64,000 nucleotides of DNA from Myxococcales bacterium (GTDB lineage Bacteria; Myxococcota_A; Polyangia; Polyangiales; Polyangiaceae). The position numbers were made by a program, and so were the translations under genes. Location: assembly GCA_016703425.1 (NCBI GenBank), contig JADJCA010000027.1, forward strand, positions 1-64,000. The letters run 5' to 3'. Below the pieces are notes generated by a model, which saw nothing but the letters and a program-made list of their open reading frames with translations, searched no databases and had not been told where the DNA came from. Positions 8,365-16,831 of the stretch are shown here, in pieces (the first letter of the stretch is position 1; each line of letters starts with the position of its first letter).

Positions 8365-10028
8365 CGGACGTTTTTTGCATTGCGGCCCATGCGCGTCAAA
8401 ATTTCCGCGCGGCGGCTGTTATCGACGAATCCGGAGCGTCGTTTCCGGCTCTGCCTGCCGCTTCGAAGGCGCGTGCGCCCCTGGAGCGTCCACCATCTTG
8501 AACTCCGGCGCCGCCGCGGGCTCGGCTCGTGGTCCGAGGTCGAGGTCGAGGTCGAGGTCGAGGTCGAGGTCGCGACGGCCGCCGCCGCCCCCGCAGTCGG
8601 CTCCCCCGTCTCCGGATCAAAAGCCGGCGGAGGCAGCTTGGCCAGATCGAAGCCTGGCGCGACCTTGAAGATCTCAAACGTCGGCGGATAAAAGTCCTTT
8701 GACATCTCGACACGCCGCTCGCCGTTGGCGAACACGATCTCACGCGTGCGCTTGACGCGGAAGCCGCGGATGCCGTGTTGCTTCACAACGATGCGATCGC
8801 GCGGCACGGCCGGATCTTCTTCGACCTTCCGCGCGTACGGGAGCGTCTCGGTGATCTCGCGCCCGAAGACCACGTGCCCCGGCTTCTTCGGCCCGAGCAC
8901 CTCGAAGCGGACCTTGTTTCCCTCTACGGCCGTGTGGATCGCCACGGGGAACGCGTGCGGGTTTCGCATCTTCATGTCGACGACGGGGTAGACCACCGTC
9001 GCGTCGAGCCCTAGCGGGATGTACGCGCTCGGCCTCGAGTGCGGCAGCCGCTCCAGGATCTCGATGCCGGCGAAGACCGCGGCGGCGTGGAAGGTGGAGG
9101 CCACCTGGCACGTGCCGCCGCCGACGCCTTCTTTCATCTCGCCCTTGAAGATCTCCCAAGCCTTCTCGAAGCCGTTCTCCTCGGAGCGATCGCCGACGAC
9201 TTGGTTGAAGCTCACGAGCTCGCCGGGCGCGAGGATGAGCCCGTCGAGCTTGGCGGCCGCCACCTCGATGTTCTTCGCGCGGCGCGCTTGGTCGCCTCTC
9301 CGCGAGAAATACGTCTCAAACTGCCCGAGCGTCTGGGACACGTCGAGCGCCTTCACGAAGGCCGTCGACATGCGCGGCGGAAAGGCTTGGCTCGCGAGCA
9401 CGAGGCGCGGGTCAGGCGACTCGCCTCGGCTCAGCGCGCCGGCGAAGCGGGCGACCTCATCGGCGGCGCGGTGAGCGTCGAGGTAGCGCCCCATGCGCTC
9501 GGGCACGACCGTGCGCTTCGCCAGATCGAGGCGCGCAGAGACCGGGTCGGCGTCTTCCGCTTCCTTGAGCTCGGCCAAGAGCGACGTGGTCTTCTCGCGA
9601 TCGAAGCTGAGCGCCAGGGGAACGTCGATGGCGCCTTGCCGTGCGGCGCGCGCGGTCTCGAGGCGCTCGGCCACGTCGCCGGTGGTGGCGCTCTCGACCC
9701 ACCGCTTGGTGCGCTCGCGATCGACGCCCACGCCGAGGCTCTCGAGCGTCGCCGTCGCGAGGACGCGCGGCTCGCCTCCCTCTTTCGGCAAGGCGAGCGT
9801 CACCTGGCGCGAGAGCAGCTCCGTCGCGCGTCTGGCGATGACGGCGTCGACGTTGCCGGCGCCGGCGATGACTTCGCCGGCGACCTTCAGGCCCTCGGGG
9901 AGGGTCCCCTCCTTGGGCCACGCCTTGGGCCACGGGCTGGTCCACGCCAGGGCCGCGGCGGCCACGAAGAGCCCCGCGACGACCACTCCCGATGCAGCGA
10001 GCTTCTTCCGCACCGAACCTCCAGCCAA
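8274..10028 (-). CDS. VanW family protein, C-terminus probably frameshifted
   Basis: A membrane anchor (LAASGVVVAGLFVAAAALAW) is followed by a peptidoglycan-binding-like region. The VanW domain (~250-365) shows APGELVSFNQVVGDRSEENG, GGGTCQVASTFHAAAVFAG and the terminal NPHAFPVAIHT. VanW proteins occur with glycopeptide-resistance or cell-wall genes and their biochemical role is not settled. As written, the frame runs through a GAGGTC hexamer repeat into an Arg-rich tail that overlaps the next gene by 91 bp. Adding one base near 8531-8536 gives a natural-looking tail (AEPAAAPEFKMVDAPG, stop at 8419-8421) and removes the overlap. I take 8419 as the likely true end. Confidence 0.85.
   Translation of the reverse strand: MAGGSVRKKLAASGVVVAGLFVAAAALAWTSPWPKAWPKEGTLPEGLKVAGEVIAGAGNVDAVIARRATELLSRQVTLALPKEGGEPRVLATATLESLGVGVDRERTKRWVESATTGDVAERLETARAARQGAIDVPLALSFDREKTTSLLAELKEAEDADPVSARLDLAKRTVVPERMGRYLDAHRAADEVARFAGALSRGESPDPRLVLASQAFPPRMSTAFVKALDVSQTLGQFETYFSRRGDQARRAKNIEVAAAKLDGLILAPGELVSFNQVVGDRSEENGFEKAWEIFKGEMKEGVGGGTCQVASTFHAAAVFAGIEILERLPHSRPSAYIPLGLDATVVYPVVDMKMRNPHAFPVAIHTAVEGNKVRFEVLGPKKPGHVVFGREITETLPYARKVEEDPAVPRDRIVVKQHGIRGFRVKRTREIVFANGERRVEMSKDFYPPTFEIFKVAPGFDLAKLPPPAFDPETGEPTAGAAAAVATSTSTSTSTSTSDHEPSPRRRRSSRWWTLQGRTRLRSGRQSRKRRSGFVDNSRRAEILTRMGRNAKNVRWAVEGRRFSRLRFSSRRSPQRRLTPARVQ
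8536..8571. repeat. Hexanucleotide microsatellite, GAGGTC x6
   Basis: Six perfect tandem copies of GAGGTC lie inside the 3' part of the VanW gene and encode alternating Ser-Thr on the minus strand. Length change by whole units would keep the frame, so this is not a phase switch by itself. The frame appears to break just beside it. Confidence 0.9.
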
Positions 10029-10170
10029 GAAACGCGGATCGCAGTATCTCCCATTCCCGGTCGGCTTTGGAGATTCGTGACAATCGGAGGCCCGCCGCCC
10101 GGCGCCGATGTGTGCCGCCCGAAAACACCGTTCGCAAGGCCTTCAGCTTTGATACGACGGTGGTGCGCCG

Positions 10171-11888
10171 ATGAAGACGTGCCCCGAATGCAAGCTCGCG
10201 TTCCCGCGAGGACGCAGCACCTGCGCCCGGTGCGGAGCGTCGCTCGAGGAGGCGAAGGACCCGCGCATCGGCACCACGCTCGCCGGCCGCTACATCCTCG
10301 AAGAGGTCATCGGGCAGGGCGGCATGGCGACCGTCTATCGGGCTCGGCACGCCCTTGTGGACCGAACGTCGGCCATCAAGGTCGTCAGTCCCTTGCTCGC
10401 GCGTGACGTGACGGTGCGCGAGCGCTTTCGTCGTGAAGCGAAGAGCGTTCAGAAGATCGCGCACCCGAACGTCGTCGACGTGCAAGACCAAGGCGTCACG
10501 GAAGACGGCACCTCGTACATCGTCATGGAGTTCCTCGACGGGAGCGCCCTGGCGAGCATCATTGGGACCGAACCCCTCCGCTGCCGCGCGCCGTGGGCCT
10601 CATGATTCAGCTGGCCTGCGGCATCGCGCGCGCTCACGACCTCGACGTCGTGCACCGCGACTTGAAGCCCGAGAACGTCGTCATCACGCAGCGTGAGGAC
10701 GGCACCGATCTCTTGAAGGTCCTCGACTTCGGCATCGCCCGCTCGCTCCACGATCCGCGCCTGACGGAGCAGGGCGAGCTCTTCGGGACGCCGCAATACA
10801 TGGCGCCCGAGCGCATCGCCAACGCGGACTCGGGCCCTTCGACCGACCTCTACGCGCTCGGCGTCATGTTCTACGAGATGGTCACCGGCCAGCTCCCCTT
10901 TGATGCGTCGGACATCACGACCTTCTTCGTGAAGCACCTGAAGGATCCGCCGCCGGACCCGCGCAAGAAGAACGACAAGGTCCCCGCAAAGCTCGCCGAG
11001 CTGATCCTCACGCTCTTGGCGAAAGATCCCAAGGCGCGGCCCGTCGACGCGCATCGCGTGCACAACGATCTCATCGCCATCGCGAAGGACGCGGGCTTTC
11101 CCATCCCGCCGGACCCGACCGCCGATCCGGCGAGCTCGCGGCGCGTCGTCACGTCGCGGATGCCTGAAGCCGCGCGCCGCTGGCGTCGTCGCCTCCGCAC
11201 CATCGAGCAGATCGTCGACCAATACCCCGACGGCCTCGAGGGTGGGTACGAACGCCTCGGCATCCTGCGCGGCAAGATCGCGCGGCTCGCCGAGTTCGAT
11301 GATTTGCGCGTCGAGATTCAAGGTCGCGTCGAGGCCATCGCGGCCATGGGACACGAATCACGGCAGCGTTACGGTCACGCCGTCGACGCGCTCGGTCTCG
11401 ACGTCTCCCGCGCGCGCGACGACGAGCGCGCTGCCAAAGATGCGCTCGAGTCACTCAAGGCTGCGACGTCGGGCGTTCGCGCCGCGTACCTCGTGGCTCA
11501 CAAGGAGGTCTCCTTCTGGGAAGGGCGCTCCGGCTTCACCGAGCCCTACACGGATCTCGTCTTGGCCTACCGTGCGGCGGCCTCGGCGATGGAGGCGTGG
11601 GTCACGTCCCGCGAGAGCGAAAAGAAGCTGCAACGCGAAGCGGAGATGAAGTCGCGGGCCGTGACCGATCTCGAGTTTCAGGTGCAGGAGCTGAGGACGG
11701 CGTTCGCGTCTCACGAGCGGGCCCACGAAGCGCAGGAAGACATCTTGGCTCGGGAGCTTGAGAAGGCCGGCAAGGACTCGGAGGCCATCGAGCGCGAGTT
11801 GGGCGATCTCGCCGAGGCCCTCACAGCCCCTATGCGGGGTCGCGCCGACGTGGCGCCGATGTTTCGCGAGCTCGATATGTCGTTGTAA
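10171..11888 (+). CDS. Serine/threonine protein kinase with N-terminal zinc ribbon, one-base frameshift
   Basis: Residues 1-28 form a zinc ribbon (CPECKLAFPRG, then CARCGAS). The kinase domain has the glycine loop GQGGMATVY, the VAIK-type lysine (SAIKVV), HRDLKPEN, LDFGIA and GTPQYMAPE, so it is predicted active. After the kinase come ~250 residues of helical, partly coiled-coil sequence (RESEKKLQREAEMK, EDILARELEKAGKD). No membrane helix is seen, so it is cytosolic. The frame breaks in the CCCC run at 10573-10576: the first part stops at 10605 and the second opens at 10593. Adding one C gives EPPPLPRAVGLMIQLA, which is normal kinase sequence. Confidence 0.88.
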
Positions 11889-11910
11889 ACGCGAGGATTT
11901 GCTGGCGTTG

Positions 11911-11946
11911 GGCGCGCCATGTAGGTGATCGTGCGGCCCATTTTTC
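11911..11946 (+). terminator. Weak candidate terminator after the kinase gene
   Basis: An imperfect GC-rich inverted pair (GGGCGCGCC at 11911 and GTGCGGCCC ending at 11940) is followed directly by ATTTTT. It sits 22 bp after the kinase stop and before the sigma gene. The stem has mismatches, so confidence is low. Confidence 0.3.
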
Positions 11947-11996
11947 CAATTGTTTGATCGGTTTTCGTCACCTGGGCCCACGATAGGTAGGCCCCG

Positions 11997-12647
11997 ATGC
12001 GCGAGTCGCCCGCCAACCCGTTCCGCGTCGTGCCCCACCCGGCCCGTGAACACGGCGACCCGCCCATCGAGAGCGCCGACAAGGTCCTCGCTCGAGCCGC
12101 CGCCGGCGGCGACGTCGTGGCGACGCGGCGCCTCCTCGAGCGCGTCGCGCCGCGCATGCTTCGTGCCGTTCGCGCCGTGCTCGGGCCCGCGCACGCCGAC
12201 GTCGACGACGTCTTGCAACAAGCCCTCATCGGTCTCGTGCAAGCTCTCCCGAGCTACCGCGGCGAGTGCGAGCCTGTTCACTTCGGAGCGCGCATCGCGG
12301 TTCGTGCCGCCATGGCCGCGCGCAAGCGTGCACGCGCCGCTTGGGCTCGCCACGACGACGGCGCTGACGCCGAAGCGGTCGTCGATCTCGCGCCCCGTCC
12401 CGACGACGACGCCCGCGAGGCGCGCCGTCGCGCCGTTGTTCGTGGTCTCCTCGAACAGATCTCCGAAGAGCAAGCCGAGACGATGGCGCTTCGGTTCATG
12501 CTCGGTTGGTCCCTCGAAGACGTCGCGCAAGCGACGGGCGCCCCGCTCAACACGGTTCGCAGTCGCCTGCGGCTGGCGAAGGAAGCCCTGAAGAAGCGCA
12601 TCGACGCCGATGCCGCGCTCCGCGAAGAGCTGGAGGTGGACCCGTGA
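11997..12647 (+). CDS. ECF-type RNA polymerase sigma factor
   Basis: 216 aa. Region 2 is visible at about residues 30-95 (AAAGGDVVATRRLLERVAPR and DVDDVLQQALIGLVQAL). Region 4 is at the C-terminus (QAETMALRFMLGWSLEDVAQ, then APLNTVRSRLRLAKEALKKR), with the usual helix-turn-helix. There is no region 1 or 3, as expected for group IV sigma factors. It heads a four-gene run in which each start overlaps the preceding stop by four bases. The second gene is its predicted anti-sigma factor, so the system should be held off until an envelope signal releases the sigma. Confidence 0.9.
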   Translation: MRESPANPFRVVPHPAREHGDPPIESADKVLARAAAGGDVVATRRLLERVAPRMLRAVRAVLGPAHADVDDVLQQALIGLVQALPSYRGECEPVHFGARIAVRAAMAARKRARAAWARHDDGADAEAVVDLAPRPDDDAREARRRAVVRGLLEQISEEQAETMALRFMLGWSLEDVAQATGAPLNTVRSRLRLAKEALKKRIDADAALREELEVDP

Positions 12648-13789
12648 GCGTCGCCGACCTCCACCCGGAAGATCTCCTCGATCGCGAGGTGCTCGGCGTC
12701 CTCACGGCGTCGGAGCGCGCGCTCCTCGACGCGCACCTCGTGCAGTGCTCCGCGTGCCGCTTTGAGCGGCGCGTGCGCGTCGACTTCAACGCCGAGCTCG
12801 GCGCCGATCCGAGCCACGACGGCTCGCTCGTGCGCCTCGCCATCGAGCGGGCCGCGCAAGTGCCGATGGTGGCGGCTCCGCTGCCGGAGCCGACGGCTGA
12901 AGCGTCCGCCGAAGCGGCGCGCCTGCCCGCGGCCGCGCCCGCGCGTCGCACCGGGCGAACGCCGCGTCGCGCCGCGTCCCTCGTCCTTGTCGCCGCGACA
13001 TTCCTGCTCGCGACCGCGTCGTTCGCCGCGGCGGGAGGCTCGTTCACGTCGATCCTAAGGCAGGCGGGGCTCCTCTCTCAGCCTGAGGTCGAGGCGCCGC
13101 CTCCCGCGAAGACGGCGGCCTCGCCGAGCCCCGTGGCCCGTAAGGTGCCGGTCGTTCGCGAGCGATCGGCGCAGGGCGACGAGGTCGTGACCGAGAACGA
13201 GCCGCCGCGCGAGTCGGTCCCCGAGCCGGTCCTTCCGCCCGTCGCCGAGAGCCCCGTCGCGACCGCCGTGGCGCTCGTGTCGAGCGCGGCCCCGCGCGTG
13301 GTTGCGGCTCCCAGCGCGAATGGCCCCCGCCGAGCGCCCTCAAACGAAACGCACGCCGCTCTGAGCGAACCGGTGAAGGTTACCTCGTCCGTTGCGACGC
13401 CCGCGCCCGCGGTCGATGCGGCGGCGATGTTTCAGGAGGCGTCGGTCGCCCGTCGACGCGGCGAGCACGCGAGGGCGGCGACGCTCTACCGCGAGCTCGG
13501 CGAGCGATTCCCGTCGGCGCCGGAGGCGGCGACAGCGCAAGTGACGTTCGCGCGCATGTTGCTCGACGATGGTGACCCCGCCGCGGCCGTGCCGCTCTTC
13601 GATCGATACCTCGCGCGCGGCAAGACGACGCTGCGCGAAGAGGCGCTTGTCGGCCGGGCGCGCGCGCTTTCGCAGCTCGGACGGACCGACGGCGAACGGG
13701 CCGCCTGGGAGCTACTCAAGGCCGAGTTTCCCGGCTCGCTCCACGTGCATCGGGCCGATGCGCGCCTCCTTGAGCTGGGCTCGCGTTGA
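12644..13789 (+). CDS. Zinc-finger anti-sigma factor with membrane helix and TPR-like periplasmic part
   Basis: 381 aa from the GTG at 12644, which overlaps the sigma stop (GTGA). The N-terminal anti-sigma domain (DLHPEDLLDREVLGVL) carries the HC2 zinc motif HLVQCSAC, though the first ligand region is compact. One membrane helix lies at ~108-130 (ASLVLVAATFLLATASFAAA). A Pro/Val-rich linker leads to a C-terminal helical repeat region (AAMFQEASVARRRGEHARAA, YRELGERFPSAPEAATAQV) resembling the TPR/YbgF type. The cytoplasmic finger should bind the sigma factor and the outside repeats could sense a partner. Zinc binding is inferred from the motif. Confidence 0.85.
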   Translation: MSVADLHPEDLLDREVLGVLTASERALLDAHLVQCSACRFERRVRVDFNAELGADPSHDGSLVRLAIERAAQVPMVAAPLPEPTAEASAEAARLPAAAPARRTGRTPRRAASLVLVAATFLLATASFAAAGGSFTSILRQAGLLSQPEVEAPPPAKTAASPSPVARKVPVVRERSAQGDEVVTENEPPRESVPEPVLPPVAESPVATAVALVSSAAPRVVAAPSANGPRRAPSNETHAALSEPVKVTSSVATPAPAVDAAAMFQEASVARRRGEHARAATLYRELGERFPSAPEAATAQVTFARMLLDDGDPAAAVPLFDRYLARGKTTLREEALVGRARALSQLGRTDGERAAWELLKAEFPGSLHVHRADARLLELGSR

Positions 13790-14970
13790 AGCCGTCGGCG
13801 TTCGCGAACGTCGTCACCGAAGGGCGATGGCCGCGTCGTCTCGGGGGAGTCCTTCTGGCAACAGGCTTGGCGACGACCGCGCTACTTTGCGCGCCTCGGG
13901 CTGGAGCCGCCGGCGCTGCGGAAGCCGGGCAACCCGCTCCGCGCTCGCGTGTCGTGTTACGAATCGCAGGCGACGACGGAGAGAGCCTCTCGTTCGAAGC
14001 GTCCTTGCGTGAGCTGTGCCAACGCTTGTCGCTGTCGCTCGAGACGACCCACGTCGTGCCGGCAGATCTGGACCGCGAGCCGCCCGCCTTTGGGTCCGAT
14101 GTGCTCGCCATCGCGCGCGTCGATTTGTCGGGCGCGACCATGACGCTCGCCGATCCAAAACGAAAGGGGCTCCTCACGCGCCGCGAGGTGGCGCGGAGCA
14201 AGCCTCCCGCCGTCGTCCTCGAAGAGCTCGCGCTCGTCGTTCACGCGGGCCTCGAAGAGCTGGCGCAAGCGGAGCGGGAGAGGCCGCCGGCAGCGCCACC
14301 ACCAGCACCGCCGCCCGCACCGCCATCGCCTGCACCAAAGGAGAGTGCGCCACCGTTCGCGGCGGACGCCCCGCGCGAGGGCGCTGGCATCGGCGTCGAC
14401 ATCGGGCCGTTCGTGCTCGGCCGCTCTCTCGGCGGCGGCTCTGGCGTGGCCGTCGGCGGAGGCGCCATGTTCGGCGTCGCGCCTTCTCGCTCCCGCCGCG
14501 CGTGGCCTGAGCTTTGGCTCATCGGCGCGTATCACGCGCCCGTCGACGTATCCGGCGAGTTCGTCGCGACCGAGCTCCGCGCGGCGACGGGGCGCGTGGC
14601 GGCGACCTGGACCATCGCAGCCAGCAAGGGCTTTCGCTTCGACCTTGGCCCTACGGGCGGCGTGGAAGTCGATTTCGTCGAGACCCGGTCGACGTCGCTC
14701 CCGTCGTCGCGCCTTCGCGAACCCGCGGGGGAGGCCTCTGGAACCGTTGGCGCACTAGCCCTGCTGCGCTTCGCTATCGCGCGCGGTGCCGACATGTTCG
14801 TGGCGGCCGGCGCCGACGTGGATCTCGCGCCGCGGCGGTACGTCGTGCGGCGCGGTCCCTCAAGCGAGACGGCCTTCGACCCGTGGCCCGTTCGTCCGTC
14901 GCTCACGTTCGGGTTCACGCTCGCGCTCGCCGGGGCCCCGCCCTTCGAAGCCCCGCAGGGAGCGCCATGA
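13786..14970 (+). CDS. Exported envelope protein of the sigma operon
   Basis: 394 aa from the TTG at 13786, overlapping the anti-sigma stop (TTGA). A signal peptide follows (LGGVLLATGLATTALLCAPRAGA). Next are a ~130-residue globular part, a Pro/Ala spacer (PPAAPPPAPPPAPPSPAP, near residue 170), and a ~200-residue C-terminal part with glycine-rich alternating strands (GVDIGPFVLGRSLGGGSGVA, PSLTFGFTLALAG) suggesting an outer membrane barrel or barrel-like domain. The family is unrecognised. Its tight coupling to the sigma/anti-sigma pair suggests it is either the sensor input or a target of the same regulon. Confidence 0.75.
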   Translation: MKPSAFANVVTEGRWPRRLGGVLLATGLATTALLCAPRAGAAGAAEAGQPAPRSRVVLRIAGDDGESLSFEASLRELCQRLSLSLETTHVVPADLDREPPAFGSDVLAIARVDLSGATMTLADPKRKGLLTRREVARSKPPAVVLEELALVVHAGLEELAQAERERPPAAPPPAPPPAPPSPAPKESAPPFAADAPREGAGIGVDIGPFVLGRSLGGGSGVAVGGGAMFGVAPSRSRRAWPELWLIGAYHAPVDVSGEFVATELRAATGRVAATWTIAASKGFRFDLGPTGGVEVDFVETRSTSLPSSRLREPAGEASGTVGALALLRFAIARGADMFVAAGADVDLAPRRYVVRRGPSSETAFDPWPVRPSLTFGFTLALAGAPPFEAPQGAP

Positions 14971-15575
14971 GCGCGACCTTTGGAGCGCGCGGCGCCTGGG
15001 GCCTGTTTGGCGGAGTTGTCCTCGCGGCCTGCGCTCCCCAAGACATTGTCGTGGCCGAGCTGCCGGCCACCGACGCCGGCGGGGCGGACCCCTGCGCCAC
15101 GAATGACGATTGCCCCACCGGCGCCTTCTGCGCCAAAGCCGGTTGCGGCGCTGCCGCCGGGCGCTGCGAGCGCGCGCCGCTCTTCTGCGATGAGGTCTTT
15201 GTTCCTTCGTGCGGCTGCGACGGCGTGACGTATTGGAACGATTGCCTGCGGCTCCAAGCGAGCGTCGATCGACGCGGTGTCGGCGAGTGCATCGAGCAGG
15301 CCGCGTCCTGCGGCGGCCGCGAGCAGCGCTCCTGCCCAACGGCGGGGGCGTCGTGCGCGCGTGTGGTCCAAGAGCCAGCGCCCTGCCGGCCCATCGAAGC
15401 GCCGGGGACGTGCTGGAAGCTTCCTGTGACGTGTCCCACGCAAGCGCCGGCGATGCCGCCGATCTTTGAGGCGTGCGCTCTCCCCGGTGTGCCCGCGCCC
15501 GAGCCTTGCGCCGATGCGTGCAACGCGATCCGCAGCGAGCGGCCCTTCCGGGCGTCTCGCGCCTGCCGTCGCTGA
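14967..15575 (+). CDS. Cys-rich lipoprotein with Kazal-like domain
   Basis: 202 aa from the ATG at 14967, overlapping the previous stop (ATGA). A lipobox (GGVVLAAC) predicts lipidation at residue ~21. A Cys-rich segment follows (CATNDDCPTGAFCAKAGCG), then a Kazal-like pattern (CDEVFVPSCGCDGVTYWNDC). Kazal modules are serine-protease inhibitor folds in eukaryotes. In bacteria their role is mostly untested. The C-terminus adds at least ten more cysteines. It is the last gene of the sigma operon and is followed by a terminator. A role in sensing or inhibiting an external protease is possible but inferred. Confidence 0.8.
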   Translation: MSATFGARGAWGLFGGVVLAACAPQDIVVAELPATDAGGADPCATNDDCPTGAFCAKAGCGAAAGRCERAPLFCDEVFVPSCGCDGVTYWNDCLRLQASVDRRGVGECIEQAASCGGREQRSCPTAGASCARVVQEPAPCRPIEAPGTCWKLPVTCPTQAPAMPPIFEACALPGVPAPEPCADACNAIRSERPFRASRACRR

Positions 15576-15599
15576 ACGAACGCCGCCGATCGCGCGTGA

Positions 15600-15632
15600 G
15601 GCCCGCCGTTGCCCGCGGCGTGGCCCCTTTTT
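15600..15632 (+). terminator. Rho-independent terminator of the sigma operon
   Basis: A stem formed by GGCCCGCCG (15600-15608) and CGGCGTGGCC (15616-15625), with one bulged T, is followed by CCTTTTT ending at 15632. It lies 25 bp after the Kazal lipoprotein stop, the position expected for the end of the four-gene transcript. Confidence 0.55.
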
Positions 15633-15909
15633 GTCGGGAATCCGAGGCGGGAGGCCTGCGAGAAAAAAAAGATCGCGACGGAGTGATCGGTTGCCAGCTC
15701 GTCGCGACACCTAGGCTCCAGAACGTTGCGTCGCCCATCGCGGCGTCGCCGTTGCCTTGCCCCTCGCCCACGCCCCACGCCCCACGCTTCCAGCCAGACA
15801 CGCGTGAGGGCTCCGAGTCGATGCCAACGCCGCGCGGACGTCCGCCGGGCGGCGCATCGAACAGTCTCGCGTTGCCCGGCGCTTCATCCACCACTCACAC
15901 ACGCTTCTT
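15633..15909. other. Intergenic stretch before the Gly/Pro-rich lipoprotein
   Basis: No convincing coding frame is seen. It holds an A-run (15661-15670) and three perfect 7-bp tandem copies of CCCACGC at 15767-15787. It should contain the promoter of the gene starting at 15920, but no confident -35/-10 pair can be read. Confidence 0.4.
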
Positions 15910-15919
15910 GGAGGAACTC

Positions 15920-16732
15920 ATGCATCGAATCTCGTTCGCCACCTTGTTCGCCTCGTCGGTTGCCATCGTTTCTCTTGGATGCGCCGGTGCCACCGATGGC
16001 GCGACCGCCTCGGCGAGCGACGTCGCCACGCAGGCGGCGGAGCTCGAATCGGCTCAGTGTTCGCTTCAGCAAGTGGCCGCAGCCGCGGACGGATGCCGCA
16101 CCACGTTTGAGAGCTGCATCGCGGCGGACGGTGCCGACCCCCAAGCGTGTCGCGCCCAGTTGGAGTCGTGTCTGCCGGTGCCACCGCCCGGCGTGGGCGC
16201 TGGCCCTCGCGGCCCCCATGGCGGTGGGCCTGACGGTGACGGTCCTCGTGGTCCGCGCGGTCCGAGGCCGGAGGGTCCGCCCCCGGGCACACCGCCTTCA
16301 CTCGACGGTGGCGCGCCGCCACCCCCGCCGCCAGGCGCAGGTGAAGGCCCCGGCGGCGGGCACGGTCCACGTCCGCCGCTCGACAGCGACGGCGGCCGTC
16401 CCGAAGGGCCCGAGGGGCGGGGACGAGGTGGTCCCGGTGGGCCCGGCCCGCACCCCGAGCCCGCGGCCGTGAGGGCGTGTCACGACACGCTGCGCACCTG
16501 CATCGAAGGCGGCGGCGACAAGGTGACGTGTTTCGAAGAAGCGCATCGGTGCGTGCGCCAGGCCTTCGAGGCAGCCTTCGTTGCTGCGTGCACCGACGTG
16601 AAAGCCAAGTGTGACGCTGGCGACGTCCCCGCGGAGGTGTGTGCGAAGGCGACGGCTCGTTGCGACGGCGGGATCGCGCCGCCCGAGGGCGCGCCGACGG
16701 CGCCGCAGTGCGCGGTCCCCGCAGCGAACTGA
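15920..16732 (+). CDS. Gly/Pro-rich cysteine-repeat lipoprotein
   Basis: 270 aa. The start at 15920 is fixed by a strong ribosome site GGAGGA four bases upstream. A lipobox (SVAIVSLGC) predicts an outer- or inner-membrane lipoprotein. Two short Cys-hairpin modules (CRTTFESCIAADG with CRAQLESC, and CHDTLRTCIEGGG with CFEEAHRC) flank a ~90-residue low-complexity centre rich in Gly-Pro-Arg/Asp (GPRGPHGGGPDGDGPRGP). The centre is only loosely Gly-X-Y and is not a true collagen run. The function is unknown. The paired Cys hairpins separated by a flexible linker suggest a surface spacer or binding protein. Confidence 0.8.
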   Translation: MHRISFATLFASSVAIVSLGCAGATDGATASASDVATQAAELESAQCSLQQVAAAADGCRTTFESCIAADGADPQACRAQLESCLPVPPPGVGAGPRGPHGGGPDGDGPRGPRGPRPEGPPPGTPPSLDGGAPPPPPPGAGEGPGGGHGPRPPLDSDGGRPEGPEGRGRGGPGGPGPHPEPAAVRACHDTLRTCIEGGGDKVTCFEEAHRCVRQAFEAAFVAACTDVKAKCDAGDVPAEVCAKATARCDGGIAPPEGAPTAPQCAVPAAN

Positions 16733-16831
16733 GTTGCTCCAAAGCGCGCGCCGCGATCCGTCTTGCGACGGCGTCGCGGCCGCGCGATTTTGTGGGACGT
16801 GGTTCGGCTCCAGCCCGCTAGGCTCTGGAGC

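Noticed and set aside
9039..10406. A 455-codon plus-strand frame across the VanW gene and kinase start
   Set aside because: It crosses two well-supported genes and has shadow-frame composition only.
10573..10576. Programmed ribosomal frameshift in the kinase
   Set aside because: CCCC followed by normal codons lacks a slippery heptamer, stimulator or internal ribosome site, and similar losses occur in unrelated genes, so error is simpler.
16200..16460. True collagen-like domain in the Gly/Pro-rich lipoprotein
   Set aside because: Gly is not kept at every third residue; the stretch is low-complexity but not triple-helix forming.
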